Assembly: GCA_934754735.1 (NCBI GenBank)
Contig: CAKVJE010000041.1
Location: forward strand, 1 to 15,791
Reading direction: 5' to 3'
Length of the DNA stretch: 15,791 nucleotides
Origin: an uncultured Candidatus Melainabacteria bacterium
GTDB taxonomy: Bacteria > Cyanobacteriota > Vampirovibrionia > Gastranaerophilales > Gastranaerophilaceae
Shown: positions 13,558 to 15,791 of the stretch, one piece after another
How positions within the stretch are numbered: position 1 is the stretch's first letter
How the letters are laid out: each line of letters begins with the position of its first letter
Position numbers and translations under genes: made by a program
Notes under the pieces: generated by a model
Database searches by the model: none
Seen by the model: the letters and a program-made list of their open reading frames with translations, nothing else
Told to the model about the DNA's origin: nothing

Positions 13558-15791
13558 TTAATTTATCCACTTAAAGCTTGTTACGTAGTTTTCGCCGTTG
13601 ATATTACCTTTAATTTCAGCGACAAACTTGCGGTAAGCTTTATTTGATAATTCTATCCCCGGAATTTTATTAATATGTTCTAAAACCTTGGTATCCTTAC
13701 TCAAATCAACCCCAGGAATAACGTTAAATAGTGTGTTCAAAGAAACATTACCTAAAGGCCCGAACATAGTCGAAATCTTTTTAGATAGAAGTCCCAAAAC
13801 TTCCATTTCTGCATTAGAATTAGAGAAATTATATTTACCGCTTATAAATAAGCTCAAATCCTTACCGCGCGTAGTGATTTCGACATCATCCGCAACACCG
13901 TCTTTTATTGTAATATCACCAATAATGTCAGAAAAATCACCCGTTTTTAGCGGTGAAATTATATCAATCACGCTGTTAATTGAAACACCTGTTAAACCGC
14001 CTTTCAAAAGATTTCCGGCTTTCAAAAGATATTCTAATGAACCTAGTTTAGGCATTCTTCCGTTTGCAACACTAAACGTTGTATTTCCGTTAAGCGTTTG
14101 CATACATTTATCAAAATCAACACCATTACAAGAAAGTACGATATCACCGGTTAAATCGCCGTATATTTGGTTTTGTAAATCAAATAAAGCTATAGATAAG
14201 TCATTTGCATCAATATCACGCGCTTTGAGCTTCAAACCTGTATTATTATTTTTAAGATTATAATTAAAGTTACCGCCAAGTGTTCCGTTTGCAATATTAA
14301 ATTTGAAATCATGAACATTAAACACTTGTTTTTCATTCAAAGACGCAGTAGCTTCAAAGTTTTCCGCAACAATATTTCTGAGGTGAATACTATCTGCATT
14401 CATCTTCATATTCTTAATTACAATTGATTCTAAATCAAAACTTTCAAGCGAATCAAAAGTTTTTGTATTATCAACTTGAGAAAGTTTTAACAAATTCGTA
14501 ATATGATTTAAGTCTAAAAGCTTTGTATCAAGATTAGCCTTTTCAACATAATACGGTGGAGTAAGTTTATTTCTTAATACAGCTTGAATCTTAACATCAT
14601 TGCCCAAAACTTCACCAATAGAATACACATCAATCGTTCTATCCTTGAATAAAAACGTAATATTTTTCATCGTCGTATCCAAGAACGGAATATCAGTTTC
14701 GAAAATATGAAAGTTACCTAAAAGTTTTGGTGCAGACGCTTTGCCGTTAAATTTCAAATCAGAAGTGAATTGACCTTGTTTGATATTCGGTTTTCTGAAA
14801 ATTATGTTGAAAATTCTTGCGTCTGTAGGATTATGAGTTTTAATAACCAAATCTTTAAAGCCCAAATCGTCTTTCAGAATATCGATTTCACCGCGAGATT
14901 TAAGCATGTTTAATCTGGTTTCACGTCCGCTTTGAGATGCAATAATTTTATCGTACGAAAATTCTCTAATTTTTAAGATTTTTTGGTTTAAAACTCTTGT
15001 ATCGAGGTTCAAAACTATCGCATTTTCAATATCGCCAATAGTCGCTCCAAGGTGATAAATGCTCGAATCTTTTGCCATATTAACATCAGTTTTAAGGTCA
15101 AAGTCGTTCAAAACACCTTTTGCGCGCGCAGAATAAACTATATCGCCTTTTATTTTCAGAGGATAAATCTGATTTTTGTTAATGTATTTATCGATAAAAT
15201 CTTGGCGTGGTTTTGAATTGAAATACAGATTAAAATTCTGTTTATTGAATAAGTCGTAAACTTCACCATCAACAAGAATTGGCATATCATCAGCTAACAA
15301 ATTAATTTTGTTAAGTTTCACACCATTATTACGCATGATAAAACTGCCGTTAATGATTTTTACAGGTAATTCTAGCGGGGTATAAACAAATGATAATCCG
15401 CCCAAATCCGTATATGCATTTATTTTGTTGTGGTTGATTTTAGCATTTAGATTGATTTTTCTGCCGGCATCAAATCTAACAGTATTTAAAGCTTTTTTGA
15501 CATCTCTTGGAATAATTGAATAATTAGAAAACGCATTTATTGTCGCTAAATCAAAAGCTGATAATCTAATAAACCCGTTAACATGAGGTTTTCCAACTAC
15601 ATTTCCGACATCAAGATTAACATCAAACTGACTATCTGCAAGATTACCTTTGATATTAGAAATCTTTAATTTGTTGTTATTTAGCGTTATTACACCGTTT
15701 GAAATTTTAAGTTTGTTATTTGGCGCAACACCAAGAATTTTCGCAACAAAACTGACTTTGTCCAATTCAACAGGGTCTAGTTTTCCTTTGT
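13558..15791 (-). CDS. AsmA-like / DUF748-type envelope protein, 5' end beyond the window
   Basis: The frame is open to the right edge, giving the last 743 residues. A TTG at 15765 would be a possible internal start, but upstream codons (GKLDPVEL, leading directly into DKVSFVAKILGV) continue without a stop and read like the same domain, so the true start lies outside. The visible part consists of repeated beta-strand units with alternating hydrophobic residues, as in AsmA, YhdP and TamB proteins, which bridge the periplasm and handle lipids or outer-membrane assembly. The end (FSVANGRMPKLGSLEYLLKA, then DFSDIIGDITIKDGVADDVE and LFISGKYNFSNSNAEMEV) resembles the AsmA-like C-terminal domain. 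No C-terminal membrane helix is present. Such proteins imply an outer membrane. Precise family membership is not settled by eye. Confidence 0.8.
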   Translation of the reverse strand, partial: KGKLDPVELDKVSFVAKILGVAPNNKLKISNGVITLNNNKLKISNIKGNLADSQFDVNLDVGNVVGKPHVNGFIRLSAFDLATINAFSNYSIIPRDVKKALNTVRFDAGRKINLNAKINHNKINAYTDLGGLSFVYTPLELPVKIINGSFIMRNNGVKLNKINLLADDMPILVDGEVYDLFNKQNFNLYFNSKPRQDFIDKYINKNQIYPLKIKGDIVYSARAKGVLNDFDLKTDVNMAKDSSIYHLGATIGDIENAIVLNLDTRVLNQKILKIREFSYDKIIASQSGRETRLNMLKSRGEIDILKDDLGFKDLVIKTHNPTDARIFNIIFRKPNIKQGQFTSDLKFNGKASAPKLLGNFHIFETDIPFLDTTMKNITFLFKDRTIDVYSIGEVLGNDVKIQAVLRNKLTPPYYVEKANLDTKLLDLNHITNLLKLSQVDNTKTFDSLESFDLESIVIKNMKMNADSIHLRNIVAENFEATASLNEKQVFNVHDFKFNIANGTLGGNFNYNLKNNNTGLKLKARDIDANDLSIALFDLQNQIYGDLTGDIVLSCNGVDFDKCMQTLNGNTTFSVANGRMPKLGSLEYLLKAGNLLKGGLTGVSINSVIDIISPLKTGDFSDIIGDITIKDGVADDVEITTRGKDLSLFISGKYNFSNSNAEMEVLGLLSKKISTMFGPLGNVSLNTLFNVIPGVDLSKDTKVLEHINKIPGIELSNKAYRKFVAEIKGNINGENYVTSFKWIN

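Noticed and set aside
15763..15765. TTG at 15765 as the start of the AsmA-like gene
   Set aside because: The frame stays open to the window edge and continues as domain-like sequence; the gene is treated as 5'-incomplete.

Overview
This AT-rich window (roughly one third G+C by eye) carries thirteen complete protein genes and two that run off its ends. It is chromosomal, mostly housekeeping DNA. Gene content suggests a low-GC Gram-negative-type bacterium: an AsmA-like envelope protein, a secreted parvulin, an envelope-spanning protein with an AMIN-like periplasmic part, and a two-subunit serine dehydratase. A gut Melainabacteria/Vampirovibrionia (Gastranaerophilales) relative fits best, but this is inferred from gene style rather than from a marker gene.

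Left part (1-7054, all minus strand). Read in the direction of transcription: mazG, then an intergenic block packed with hairpins and short repeats, then a small secretion pair (a PpiC-like parvulin and a 93-residue protein), then an EamA-family transporter and ribD spaced by 3 nt, then an 883-residue single-pass envelope protein, and an ABC solute-binding lipoprotein that overlaps it by 7 nt and leaves the window at position 1.

Middle (7122-10477). An XerC/D-type tyrosine recombinase is read rightward, divergent from mazG. A secreted lysine-rich protein of unknown function (minus) is divergent from a membrane-anchored TPR protein (plus). The stop codon of the TPR gene overlaps the end of a 55-codon minus-strand ORF.

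Right part (10474-15791). The 55-codon ORF lies downstream of an Sfp-type phosphopantetheinyl transferase gene. Divergent from these is an operon of a receiver-domain response regulator followed by sdaAB and sdaAA (iron-sulfur L-serine dehydratase), with junctions of 2 nt and minus 1 nt. An AsmA-like gene converges on the operon and runs off the right edge.

The most striking pattern is promoter placement. In front of at least five genes (883-residue gene, EamA, mazG, xerC, phosphopantetheinyl transferase), and probably a sixth, a TATAAT-like box ends only 6-8 nt before the start codon and no Shine-Dalgarno is present. This predicts leaderless mRNAs. Other genes in the same window (response regulator, parvulin, TPR gene) have normal leaders or Shine-Dalgarno sequences. 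I see no CRISPR array, rRNA, tRNA, insertion sequence or prophage. No intergenic stretch exceeds 300 bases.
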